From SHLQ01 sp964562985 (lineage in GTDB: Bacteria > Actinomycetota > Acidimicrobiia > Acidimicrobiales > SHLQ01), in the NCBI GenBank assembly GCA_964562985.1, contig CAZLWE010000048.1:1-26449 (forward strand): 26,449 nt of DNA, in the 5' to 3' direction. How positions within the stretch are numbered: position 1 is the first letter of the stretch; every line of letters starts with the position of its first letter. Below the pieces are notes generated by a model. That model worked only from the letters and a program-made list of their open reading frames with translations, was not told the origin of the DNA and ran no database searches. This document shows positions 14,062 to 21,828 of this stretch, in pieces. The position numbers and the translations under genes are program-made.

Positions 14062-14760
14062 CTAGCGCTCAGGCGTGGGCGGAAGCACCAGCTCTTGGTC
14101 CGGAAGGATGAGGTCTGGATTGCCGGGGTCGACGAGTCGGTCTTGGTTGGCTTCGATCAAGGGCTCCCAGTAGGAGACGATCTCTTCGTCGGTCAATTCG
14201 TCGACACCCCAGGCGTCTTGCAGGGCTTCTTCGGCGATCGACCAGAAGGACTCGCCGTTGCGGACTTTCCAGGTGTCACCGGTCGCTGTCGTAGCGCGGT
14301 AGTCGGTTCCGAATGGGGGGTAGTTCGCCGCCATGTCCGCCCCAGGAGCGATTCCCATGTCCGTAGCGGGTTGCAGGGTCAGCGGGGCAGCCGAGGGTTG
14401 GAGCGTTAATGGGGTGGGACCCGTTGCGCTGACTTGGCCGCTGGAGGACGCGACGGTGAGTGCACCGACGCCGGCGACCAAGCCAAGGGTGACGAACATG
14501 CCATAGGGGATGAACTTCTCCAGCCAGTGCCCATCGATCCGTTCGCTGAGGAACAGCACGGCAACGAGCACCATGATGAGGTAGTAGGCCAGCGCCAGCG
14601 CCAGCAAGCGAATCACACCGGTCGCAGCGTCCGCGCTTTCTTCAGTCCACGAGCGCCAGTCGGCCAGGGTCAGCCCGGACGCGGAGCCAAGCACGTGCAG
14701 GCCAATGACCACTGCGACGAGCACTGCGAGTGCGCCGAAGATCCGTCCGCGCGTTTGCAT
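14062..14760 (-). CDS. Membrane protein with C-terminal LysM domain
   Basis: The 232-residue protein has three predicted membrane helices (about 6-28, 49-72 and 85-105), a Thr/Pro/Ala-rich linker that repeats PLTLQP twice (about 117-132), and a C-terminal LysM-type domain (about 163-227) starting WKVRNGESFWSIAEEAL and ending DLILPDQELVLP. LysM binds peptidoglycan, and the predicted topology puts it outside the membrane. Its ATG shares one base with the stop of the preceding pseudopilin gene (TGATG); an in-frame GTG at 14763 is also possible. It is the last gene of the pilus operon, so a role in anchoring or opening the cell wall for the pilus is inferred. Confidence 0.82.
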   Translation of the reverse strand: MQTRGRIFGALAVLVAVVIGLHVLGSASGLTLADWRSWTEESADAATGVIRLLALALAYYLIMVLVAVLFLSERIDGHWLEKFIPYGMFVTLGLVAGVGALTVASSSGQVSATGPTPLTLQPSAAPLTLQPATDMGIAPGADMAANYPPFGTDYRATTATGDTWKVRNGESFWSIAEEALQDAWGVDELTDEEIVSYWEPLIEANQDRLVDPGNPDLILPDQELVLPPTPER

Positions 14761-15194
14761 CACGGGCCTGACGCGACCAGTGCCGCGGTTCCAACGGCGT
14801 TGAGGGTCTGGGAGGTGCCAAAGACTTGTCTGCCGAAGATGAACTGATGCGTGTAAGACAGCTCGACCTCGATACTTGCGCCCGCGGCCGCCTGTACTCG
14901 AACAAGACCGACGTTTTCGAGATTCGAATTGGCCGAGTCAATGGTTATGTTGACGACGTTTGTGGCCGCGCCGGGATTTACCCGGATCTGGTTGTTCAAG
15001 CGAAAGTGTTCGATGTCAAAGCCAGCACCTGCGGCGTTCGACGCCGCAGAGTCAGCAAGATCATCGAGTTGGCGCTGTCGGAGGTGCAAGTTGCCCACCT
15101 CGAGCACCACGCCGCCGAGCAACAGCACGATAATGAAACCGATTGGAGCCAAGAAGATGGTCTGGCCCCGATCGTTTTTCCACCGTTCCCTCAT
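14760..15194 (-). CDS. TadG-like pseudopilin
   Basis: The 144-residue protein starts MRERWKNDRGQTIF and has one hydrophobic segment (about 12-35) followed by a helix, QRQLDDLADSAASNAAGAG, typical of TadG/TadE-like proteins. The rest is beta-rich and would lie outside the membrane. The DRG just before the membrane segment is shared with the other pilin-like proteins of the operon. The ATG at 15194 forms an ATGA overlap with the gene before it and has AGGA close upstream; an ATG at 15200 would add two residues. It probably acts as a minor pilus or assembly subunit. Assignment rests on size, topology and position. Confidence 0.78.
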   Translation of the reverse strand: MRERWKNDRGQTIFLAPIGFIIVLLLGGVVLEVGNLHLRQRQLDDLADSAASNAAGAGFDIEHFRLNNQIRVNPGAATNVVNITIDSANSNLENVGLVRVQAAAGASIEVELSYTHQFIFGRQVFGTSQTLNAVGTAALVASGP

Positions 15195-15661
15195 GGGCAT
15201 CCTGCCGCTCCATCGAAGGTGAAGGTGCCGGAACGGAACGGGTCGACGATCTCGGTGTGGGTTGCATTGATCGTGTGGCTGCCGAGGTCGCCGAACAGCG
15301 GTAGCGATATCAAATTTATGCGATAGCCCACATTTGCGGTCACGGGCTGGCAACGAACAAAGCCGTTGCTGAATGTAATATCTACGTTCAAGTTGCCCGG
15401 TATGTCTCTCCCGTATTGACCCATGACATTTCGCATGGCCGTCTCTGCGTTGGTCCTGGCCGATGGCCCATCAGCGGATTCGACGGCAGCTCGTGCGCCC
15501 TCGCGGGCAGCAGCGGAGACCGCAAGCGAAGTATCGACCGCAAGCCAAGCGTTCATGATGACCAACGACGTGAAGATCACGCCGACAAGCCCGAACAGCA
15601 AAATGTCCGCTCCGGCAAGTACGCCACGATCGTCGCGTAGGTGGGCGCGAATGCGCGTCAT
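15191..15661 (-). CDS. TadE-like pseudopilin
   Basis: The 156-residue protein has an N-terminal hydrophobic helix (about 16-42) preceded by LRDDRG and followed by SLAVSAAAREGARAAVES, the TadE-type amphipathic helix with the characteristic AAREGAR. The C-terminal part is beta-rich and contains two cysteines. TadE-family proteins are minor pilins needed for Tad pilus assembly. The start at 15661 shares one base with the previous stop (TGATG). The stop overlaps the next gene. It is the clearest TadE match of the three pseudopilins. Confidence 0.85.
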   Translation of the reverse strand: MTRIRAHLRDDRGVLAGADILLFGLVGVIFTSLVIMNAWLAVDTSLAVSAAAREGARAAVESADGPSARTNAETAMRNVMGQYGRDIPGNLNVDITFSNGFVRCQPVTANVGYRINLISLPLFGDLGSHTINATHTEIVDPFRSGTFTFDGAAGCP

Positions 15662-16044
15662 CACGGGACCTGCTGTTCCTCGACTCGCACGGTGAACGTG
15701 CGGTCGATTACCCCGAATGCTCGGGCGTCGGTGAACGCGGGGAAGAGCGAACGGCTCTCCCAGCGAATTGTGGCCACGATGTTCGGCCCCTGGCGGTTGA
15801 GTGTAAACGTGGTCGCACCGTCGACTTCCGCGCGAAAATCGTTTGCCGCGTCTGCGGTACTCCCGCCCATTTCTGCGGCATCGCGCGCGGCTTCGAGCGC
15901 GAGGCTAGAGATGACCGACGTGGTGTAGAGGTTGTACAGCAAGTTCACGGCGAAGACGAGCATGATGAGAAACATCATCAAGCCAATCGCCATACTGAAG
16001 ACCCCTGCACCGCGTTCTCGGTCTGTCCGATCCCGCTTGTGCAT
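15661..16044 (-). CDS. TadE/TadF-like pseudopilin
   Basis: The 127-residue protein reads MHKRDRTDRERGAGVFSMAI, then a long hydrophobic stretch to about residue 42, then SSLALEAARDAAEMGG, a TadE-like helix. The remaining 65 residues are soluble and extracytoplasmic by prediction. RGAGVFSMAI (11-20) closely matches RGEGVISMAI in the small pilin-like protein just upstream, suggesting the same export or processing route. It starts 23 bases after that gene. Confidence 0.8.
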   Translation of the reverse strand: MHKRDRTDRERGAGVFSMAIGLMMFLIMLVFAVNLLYNLYTTSVISSLALEAARDAAEMGGSTADAANDFRAEVDGATTFTLNRQGPNIVATIRWESRSLFPAFTDARAFGVIDRTFTVRVEEQQVP

Positions 16045-16067
16045 GAGCGTTTGTCCGAATGCTTTGA

Positions 16068-16283
16068 TCAGGTGCCGACGTTGTTGAGGTTGTTCTGAAC
16101 GTCGTTACCTAGTCCGGTTGCCGCATTGTTGAAGACCACCCAAAGTGCTGCGCCGATGCTGGCGATGATCAGCACGGCGATCGCCATCGAGATGACGCCT
16201 TCGCCGCGATCGTCGCGAACGCGGTCACGAATGGCGATCTCGAGAAGTCCGAGATATCGCCCAACGTTTGTTACGTGTTGCAT
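16068..16283 (-). CDS. Small pilin-like protein, candidate major Tad (Flp) pilin
   Basis: The 71-residue product has a basic N-terminus (about 1-26), one hydrophobic helix (about 30-51) and a short polar tail rich in Asn and Gly. Size, topology and location between tadC and the tadE-like genes fit the Flp major pilin. The Flp processing motif G/xxxxE is not present: RG is followed by EGVISMA, with no Glu at +5. The ATG at 16283 has an excellent ribosome binding site, GGAGGAG five bases upstream (16289-16295), stronger than any other in the operon, as expected for an abundant subunit. The 80-base gap before it is the largest in the operon and could hold its own promoter, though no clear box was found. 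Confidence 0.75.
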   Translation of the reverse strand: MQHVTNVGRYLGLLEIAIRDRVRDDRGEGVISMAIAVLIIASIGAALWVVFNNAATGLGNDVQNNLNNVGT

Positions 16284-16363
16284 TGTTTCTCCTCCGCCCC
16301 ACCTATTCCAGTAGGACATGTTTACCATTTGGGCACACAATGTGACCAATTTCCATTCACCGA

Positions 16364-17263
16364 TCAGCCGAAACTACTCAGTGCGCGAATAAATGGGATC
16401 ATCATCAGAATTACGCCCGGTACGAGGGCGGCCACCGTGACGGGGATCCAAACCTGTTGTGTCTTCTTTTCGATCGCTTCCAAAAGGAAGCGGTGCGACT
16501 CGGCTCGAACGTTGCGAGCCTCGGCAGCCACCAAGGACCCCAAGTCGCCAGATTCCTTGTTCAGCGCCAAGATGCTGACGAGGCGGTCGACGGCCGGCAC
16601 GTCTACGACCCCGGCCCACTCGGTGAGCGCGGCCTGCTCCGATGAGCCTTGGCGAATTCGCCCGACGACACGTTGGAGATCTTGGGCGACGACGCCGGTA
16701 CCACGTTCGCTGACGCGTTGAATGGCCGCTCCCAGTGAATAACCGGAGCCCAGGAGCATGGCGATCTGTTCAGAAATGACCGGTAGCTCCTGGAAGGTCT
16801 TGTGCTTCCATTGGTCCGAAGCACCGGCGAGTTGCTGCTCGACGATCAGAAAGGCCAATAGAGGTCCACCAAAGACCGCCAGCAAGACCAGTCCCGTCGG
16901 GAAGGCGAATAACACACTCACGGTGATGGCAAACCCCAGCGCTCCCAGGGCCCAACCGATTTGACGTACGCGAAAGCCGGAGGCGTCGATCTCCCAGTGG
17001 ACTCGACGCAATCGGCGAGGGAGTTCCTCACTGACGCCAAAGGTCTTGGACATGAGCGCGCCCAATGCCTCGGCAAGCGGACGAAGCAACTCACCAAACG
17101 TCTCGAGCGATAGGAGCTCTTGACGTTTTCGATTTGTTCCACCCGGAAGGTATGGCGATACTCTGCTCGCCAGAGTACGGCTCCGGAAGAACCGCAGTTC
17201 ACTCAAGAGCAGGGTGATGCCGACGAACGACAGGATCGCGGCTGCGGCAAGAATGCGAATCAT
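16364..17263 (-). CDS. tadC: TadC-like inner-membrane pilus assembly protein
   Basis: TadC pairs with TadB as the membrane platform on which the ATPase acts. The 299-residue protein has an N-terminal helix (about 1-25), two central helices (about 104-141), a T2SF domain (ELPVISEQIAMLLGSGYSLGAAIQRVSE onward) and a C-terminal membrane helix ending PGVILMMIPFIRALSSFG. Residues in the T2SF domain such as LALNKESGDLGSLVAAEA are typical of GspF/TadC proteins. The ATG at 17263 overlaps the tadB stop as ATGA. Confidence 0.88.
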   Translation of the reverse strand: MIRILAAAAILSFVGITLLLSELRFFRSRTLASRVSPYLPGGTNRKRQELLSLETFGELLRPLAEALGALMSKTFGVSEELPRRLRRVHWEIDASGFRVRQIGWALGALGFAITVSVLFAFPTGLVLLAVFGGPLLAFLIVEQQLAGASDQWKHKTFQELPVISEQIAMLLGSGYSLGAAIQRVSERGTGVVAQDLQRVVGRIRQGSSEQAALTEWAGVVDVPAVDRLVSILALNKESGDLGSLVAAEARNVRAESHRFLLEAIEKKTQQVWIPVTVAALVPGVILMMIPFIRALSSFG

Positions 17264-18138
17264 TCGAACACCCGATCTTCATCCGGCAGCTTCATGACGT
17301 ACCCCGCCCATAACCAGCAGCCAAGGGTGAGCAACAAGGCCACGGCGACGAGAGCCTGGCCAGTCGAATCGGCATAGGCCTCGCGCCCATCACCGATCGA
17401 AATACCCACAAATGCCATACCGATTGGCACGATCAACGTGAACCATCGCGCGAACCGAACGCCCGATTGTCGAGCAACGGCGTCACGACGGTGTTGCTGA
17501 TCGGTGAGGCGATCTTGAGCCAGGGATTGGAGTCTGTTGCCGACCTCGCCGCCACCGAGCTCATGTGCGGTGAGCAAGGTCTCAGCGACCACATCGGCCG
17601 TGTTGTGCGCGAGCCGTGACTTCAGCACTTGCATCGAGCGAGCGAAGTCGGTGGAGATCGTCCACTCTCGGTGTGCCTCTTCAAATGCGGGTTGCAGTCC
17701 GCCGGCCGACCGCAAACCAACTTCGAAGGTGGCTTGTGGGATCGAGCGACCGAGGCTTCCCGTCAATAGCCGAATCTCTTCGATAAGCGCGGGCCACTCC
17801 TGGTGGGCTTGGTTGATCGTGCGTTCGTGTCGAATGCGAGCAACACCGATCGGCACGGTCGAGGCGAACATCCCCATCAGGAGCGCCGGTAGTGGACCGC
17901 CGCCGAACAAGAGAAGGCCGAAGGTGAACCCCGCCAAGGCGAGCACGGCGATCGCCGCAACCAGGGCCTTGGGGTCGAAATCGCCAAGGCCAAGGTCCTC
18001 GATGAAGTGTGACTTCTTCGACGCGTTCGTCTCCGGAACCTTGGGTCCGGGCTGGACCCCGTCCCAGCCGAACGCGATCGACGAGTAGACCAAGTGCACG
18101 CCATACCCGGCGATGACCGCGAGGAGCAACGCAATCAC
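17260..18138 (-). CDS. tadB: TadB-like inner-membrane pilus assembly protein
   Basis: The 292-residue protein has an N-terminal helix (about 1-24), a hydrophobic pair (about 58-98), a cytoplasmic T2SF domain (HQEWPALIEEIRLLTGSLGRSIPQATFEV onward) and two C-terminal helices. This is the GspF/TadB layout. The GTG start at 18138 overlaps the tadA stop as GTGA, and its stop overlaps tadC. It is expected to bind TadA and TadC at the cytoplasmic membrane. The TadB name, rather than TadC, follows from gene order. Confidence 0.87.
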   Translation of the reverse strand: MIALLLAVIAGYGVHLVYSSIAFGWDGVQPGPKVPETNASKKSHFIEDLGLGDFDPKALVAAIAVLALAGFTFGLLLFGGGPLPALLMGMFASTVPIGVARIRHERTINQAHQEWPALIEEIRLLTGSLGRSIPQATFEVGLRSAGGLQPAFEEAHREWTISTDFARSMQVLKSRLAHNTADVVAETLLTAHELGGGEVGNRLQSLAQDRLTDQQHRRDAVARQSGVRFARWFTLIVPIGMAFVGISIGDGREAYADSTGQALVAVALLLTLGCWLWAGYVMKLPDEDRVFE

Positions 18139-19484
18139 TGCGGCGCTCCGGGTGCCACCTGTGGCGCAGGCATTGGTGCGTCGTGGGGGAGCACGCTACG
18201 GATATCGATGCCCGAGTTCGCCATCGCCTCGGAAGCGCGTTGCGGGATCTGTCCGGTCCACTCGAGACGACCGGTATGTAGCGATCGTTTGAAGACCTCC
18301 GTCATGGTGAAACTCGTCGCTCCAGCCTCGGCGGTCAGATCTTCCACACACGCGATCTGGTTGACTCTCGGGCCTTGTGGGGTACGGGTCGTATGCACGA
18401 CAACGTCTACCGCTTGTGACACAAGGTCGTTGAGTGCCGCCATGGGAATGTCGCTTGACGTGTCGGCCAGCTGGCAAACGAAACGCAAGCGGGTCAAGGC
18501 CTGGCGCGCGGAACCTGCGTGGATAGTGGTGAATCCCTTGACGCCACTCGACAGGGTCATCATCAGCGGCAGGGCTTCTCGGTCGCGAACCTCACCGACG
18601 ATTGCGACGTCGGGAGCCATACGAAGGAAGCCGCCCACAAGCTTTCGAAGGTCGACACCGGGACGGTCGGGTCGGGCGCCACGGGTCTGCATGCTGGCGA
18701 CGTTGGCGAGAGGAACGTCGGCCTCGAAGACCTCTTCGGCGATGACGACGCGTAGCGTCGGGTCGAGCTCGGCAGCACAGCACGAGAGAAGTGTGGTTTT
18801 GCCAGCGCCTGGAACGCCAGCGAAGACCATCGACATGTGCGACTTCACGCAGGCCCGAAGGAAGGTAGCTCCCTCAAGGGTGAGTGTTTCCGACGAAACC
18901 AATTCGTCGAGGCTCTTAAACGACATGCCGGTGAACTTTCGGATGTTCACGATCATGTGGCCGCCCCGTGCGATGTCGCCGTGCACGATGTGGAGGCGAG
19001 CTCCGGTATCGAGCTGGGCATCTTGTAGGCCAGCGGTGGGGTCGAGCGCACGGTGGGCACCACTCGATTGGTCGAGGATGCGGGTGACGGTGCGCAGCAC
19101 GTGTGCGTCATCGTGGAACGACTCGTGGTGGTAGCCGCTGGGACCGCGATGGCGCTTCACGAAGATCTGATCTGGCGCGTTGAGCATGATTTCCCAGACG
19201 TCGTCGTCTTCGATCAACGCGGCGAGCGGCCCGTATCCGACGAGGTTCGACATGGCGCGATCGATGATGAGCTGTGGTTCTGTGAGGTCCACGGGACGAA
19301 TGCCGCGTCGGAAATCGGCTCGCCACTGCTCGACGAGTTCGGTGATGATCACGCGAAGTTGGTCGTCAGCCGAGTCGCCTTCGAGGCCGATATTTCGCTC
19401 GTTGGCGATCTCGAGTGCGCCTTGCTCGATCTCCACGAGCGGGGAAACGTGTGCGGATTGAGCGGCGGTGGTGAACTCAGACAT
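18135..19484 (-). CDS. tadA: TadA/CpaF secretion ATPase
   Basis: TadA is the hexameric ATPase that powers Tad pilus assembly. The 449-residue protein has the CpaF N-terminal domain, with GYGPLAALIEDDDVWEIMLN (83-102) as the family marker. The motor domain has Walker A GVPGAGKTT (223-231), a Glu pair (E250, E251) in the Asp-box region, a Walker B-type VAIVGEVRD (293-301) and the His-box TTIHAGS (319-325). All catalytic motifs are present. In GEVRD the last residue is Asp where CpaF proteins usually have Gly, a minor change. The Pro-rich last 15 residues are unusual but short. Its start overlaps the tadZ end by 8 bases. Confidence 0.95.
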   Translation of the reverse strand: MSEFTTAAQSAHVSPLVEIEQGALEIANERNIGLEGDSADDQLRVIITELVEQWRADFRRGIRPVDLTEPQLIIDRAMSNLVGYGPLAALIEDDDVWEIMLNAPDQIFVKRHRGPSGYHHESFHDDAHVLRTVTRILDQSSGAHRALDPTAGLQDAQLDTGARLHIVHGDIARGGHMIVNIRKFTGMSFKSLDELVSSETLTLEGATFLRACVKSHMSMVFAGVPGAGKTTLLSCCAAELDPTLRVVIAEEVFEADVPLANVASMQTRGARPDRPGVDLRKLVGGFLRMAPDVAIVGEVRDREALPLMMTLSSGVKGFTTIHAGSARQALTRLRFVCQLADTSSDIPMAALNDLVSQAVDVVVHTTRTPQGPRVNQIACVEDLTAEAGATSFTMTEVFKRSLHTGRLEWTGQIPQRASEAMANSGIDIRSVLPHDAPMPAPQVAPGAPQ

Positions 19485-20790
19485 CTTCTTCGCTCCAGGT
19501 TCCTAGCGAGCCGGGCACGACCGCCACAGGCTCGGGTTCGGCGGTGAGGTCGATCTCAATCTGTGGCTGCAGGTCCACAAGCGCATCGATCGAGGAGGTG
19601 AGCTTGCCCGTTATGGCGCTCGGAAGGGGATCGCCGTCACGAAGCGTCGCCTCGAGCCCCTTGCGGGTGGGTATGAAGGTCGGCCCTGCGAGATCCGCGG
19701 CATCGGAGATTCTGGTGATGGTGAGGTCGGCAATTGCCGAGGTTATGCCCGACCGAGCACGTTGTTGACGCGGCGCATGATTGATCACCGGCAACATCCG
19801 CGAGCAGGCGATTCCGATCTCAGACAGCGAGAGGATCGTGCGGACCAGGTGATGGATTCCCCACGCGCCCGGAACCCCGACGATCACGACGAGGTCTGAC
19901 TGACGAGCGGCCATGCGCGCGAGACGATTGCGGTCCTCGATGTCCTCGCTGCCGGTTTCTTCTGCTCCGTCGAAATCACCAGTGACGTCGCAGATCACCG
20001 TATTGTATTGCGTGAGCAGGGTCGACCATCCGGCCGACAACGAACGCGACGAGATAGATACCCAATCTCGTTCGTTGCGCAGGCCTAAGAGCAGGTCGTA
20101 GCTGCGTTCGGGGAAGGTATGGATCGAAGCAGGGGTGTCCTCGCGGTTCGGGACGCCCAACCGATGAGCGTCGATGAACTCCAAAAGTCCAGGCACTACA
20201 TCGCGGGTGTCGTGCAGCATGGCCTGGTTGGAACGCAGGGCCATGTCAGCCAGAAGGATCGGAGCGCGCTCTTTGTGCTTTGCCGCCAACCCCTGAGCGG
20301 CGGCCATTGCAAGTGTGGAGGTTCCCATGCCGCCAGCCCCGGTAACGGTAATCACCGCGGCTCGTGCGGCGGCCGGTGCGGCGACATCATCGAAGATCTC
20401 CGCGCCCGTTGTGGCGTTGGTCTGACGGATCGGGTTGGCGTTGTCGGCGAGCGTGCTTCGAAGGTCGCTCGCCTCGAAGGTATCGGGGAGCGAGGCCTGG
20501 GCGCCGAGTTCGCGCCAGTCCCGGTCGACGAGTCCGTTGTCGATAATGATCGGGCCGCACCCCAAGGACGAGGAGAGTTCGAGGATGTCGCGGCCGAGGC
20601 CAGGGGTTGATGAGTCGATGAGCAACGCGGAGAACGGGCGACCGGATTCGAGCCGAGATTGCACCTCATCGACGGAGATGCATTTGATGAATTCGACCGG
20701 CAGTGCGGCCTCGTTTGCCCACTTTCCGACACGACGGAACCACTCGCGCCGAGGAGGGGCAACCCCCAGAACTACGAAGCGTTCGGTCAT
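19477..20790 (-). CDS. tadZ: TadZ/CpaE-like localisation protein with degenerate P-loop
   Basis: TadZ/CpaE proteins set the position of the pilus machine at the membrane or pole. The 437-residue protein has an N-terminal receiver-like domain (about 1-115) and a MinD/ParA-like domain (about 143-400), then an acidic tail. At the P-loop the sequence is GAGGMGTST (151-159): both the deviant-Walker lysine and the GK[ST] lysine are missing. ILLADMALRSNQAML and the LVVIVGVPGAWG strand still follow the MinD fold. The related actinobacterial protein is known as Ssd. Its start overlaps the gene before it (20787-20790). Confidence 0.85.
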   Translation of the reverse strand: MTERFVVLGVAPPRREWFRRVGKWANEAALPVEFIKCISVDEVQSRLESGRPFSALLIDSSTPGLGRDILELSSSLGCGPIIIDNGLVDRDWRELGAQASLPDTFEASDLRSTLADNANPIRQTNATTGAEIFDDVAAPAAARAAVITVTGAGGMGTSTLAMAAAQGLAAKHKERAPILLADMALRSNQAMLHDTRDVVPGLLEFIDAHRLGVPNREDTPASIHTFPERSYDLLLGLRNERDWVSISSRSLSAGWSTLLTQYNTVICDVTGDFDGAEETGSEDIEDRNRLARMAARQSDLVVIVGVPGAWGIHHLVRTILSLSEIGIACSRMLPVINHAPRQQRARSGITSAIADLTITRISDAADLAGPTFIPTRKGLEATLRDGDPLPSAITGKLTSSIDALVDLQPQIEIDLTAEPEPVAVVPGSLGTWSEEDV

Positions 20791-21479
20791 GGCGTGGTCG
20801 GCTCCGACCCGCGCCTGGTGATCTCCGGTATCGACACCTCGCTGGCACCGGTGATGCCGACGACACTCACCGTGCCGGTCTCGGCGGCGAGGGCGAGGTC
20901 TGCAGCGTTCTGGCCGTCGCCGACGGCTACTCGCAGAACGTTTGTGTCGGCGCCAAACTCGTCGCCATCGGTCCCATAGGAGACCACGAGCAATCGGTCG
21001 GCCACTAACTCGGTGACATCTTCGTCGTTGTCGGTGAAGGTAGCGAGAATCGAGACAACCGCGCCGGGTGCAATGGTCGACGGGGCGTTAGCGGGATCGA
21101 CGGGTAGCGACACGACGGCCAGGCCGTTCGGCACGTTGTTCGGGAGCATGTCGGCAACGTTGGACCGGACGACGAATTCACGGGCGGTCACCGGCCCGAG
21201 GGTGACGCTTCCGACGACTTCGTTGACGTCGTTGGCGACAAAGCGAACTTGATCGTCGAGGCGAAGCCGGACGACAGCGACGTCATCGGGCTCGATGAGC
21301 TGACCTGGCCCCAGGTTATTGGTTGCTACGACCACGTTCTGGAAGGTGGAGTCATCGCTCAGACGGGTCGCCAAAAGGACGCCGAGGGCGGCCAGGGTGA
21401 TCAGAAGCGCGCCCAGGACCGCTCGGCCCGATGGTAGGGCTCGCCGCGAGCGGATGACCGGTTGATTTGTCTCAGTCAC
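20787..21479 (-). CDS. cpaB: SAF-domain pilus assembly protein (CpaB/RcpC-like)
   Basis: The 230-residue protein has one N-terminal membrane helix (about 21-39), a SAF domain (about 48-108) with VVATNNLGPGQLIEPDDVAVVRL and a following RcpC/CpaB-type beta domain. In Gram-negative bacteria CpaB works with an outer-membrane secretin; no secretin gene is visible here, so it may instead contact the cell wall. It is the first gene of the pilus operon. The GTG at 21479 has AAGGAGAG eight bases upstream (21488-21495). The promoter should lie in 21496-21571, but no clear -10 box was found on this strand. Confidence 0.82.
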   Translation of the reverse strand: MTETNQPVIRSRRALPSGRAVLGALLITLAALGVLLATRLSDDSTFQNVVVATNNLGPGQLIEPDDVAVVRLRLDDQVRFVANDVNEVVGSVTLGPVTAREFVVRSNVADMLPNNVPNGLAVVSLPVDPANAPSTIAPGAVVSILATFTDNDEDVTELVADRLLVVSYGTDGDEFGADTNVLRVAVGDGQNAADLALAAETGTVSVVGITGASEVSIPEITRRGSEPTTP

Positions 21480-21555
21480 GTTGCGTACTCTCCTTGCCGT
21501 TTGTGGCCACCGTGCATGGAATAACTACAGAAATGGCCCAAAGGTGTTGAAATGC

Positions 21556-21564
21556 TGCTATCCT
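21556..21564 (+). promoter_or_regulatory. Extended -10, leaderless-type promoter of the HTH gene
   Basis: TGC-TATCCT (21556-21564) is an extended -10 box followed by seven bases and the ATG at 21572, so transcription should begin at or one base before the start codon. No ribosome binding site is present before that ATG. Confidence 0.5.
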
Positions 21565-21571
21565 GGTCCGT

Positions 21572-21820
21572 ATGACTCAGGCAGATGGTGATTGGCTTTC
21601 GACTAAAGAGGCGGCGTCGGCTTTGGGTCTGACGCCGCGCACGCTTTACCGGTTGATCGATGAGGGACAGCTTCCGGCCTATCGATTTGGCCGCGTCATT
21701 CGCTTGAAGCAGACCGAAATCGACGATTTTGTCGGGCAGAGCAAGATCGAACCGGGAGAGCTCGAGCATCTCTATCCCGAAGCTGCGACCGTCGAAAATA
21801 CGGAAACCGCCGACGCCTAG
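21572..21820 (+). CDS. Small excisionase-type helix-turn-helix DNA-binding protein
   Basis: The 82-residue protein has a MerR-like/HTH_17 winged helix at about 8-54, with WLSTKEAASALGLTPRTLYRLI and LPAYRFGRVIRLKQTEIDDF. This is the excisionase family DNA-binding fold, which in actinobacteria is usually a chromosomal regulator rather than a phage excisionase. No integrase or attachment site is nearby, which supports that reading. It is divergent from the pilus operon over 92 bases and so could control it. It is convergent with the Sm-like gene (8-base gap). Confidence 0.85.
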   Translation: MTQADGDWLSTKEAASALGLTPRTLYRLIDEGQLPAYRFGRVIRLKQTEIDDFVGQSKIEPGELEHLYPEAATVENTETADA

Positions 21821-21828
21821 GTTCTGGC

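Noticed and set aside
14030..14067. Short inverted repeats (TAGCG/CGCTA and CGCTAG/CTAGCG) between bldD and the LysM gene
   Set aside because: Stems are only 5-6 bp, partly inside coding sequence, and no T-run follows on either strand, so a terminator call is not supported.
18094..19134. 346-codon plus-strand frame opposite tadA
   Set aside because: Antisense to the TadA ATPase whose motifs are all intact; low-complexity Ser/Arg/Thr product.
21572..21820. Excisionase-type HTH protein as a sign of a prophage or integrative element
   Set aside because: No integrase, attachment-site repeat or phage gene is nearby, and this fold is common in chromosomal actinobacterial regulators.
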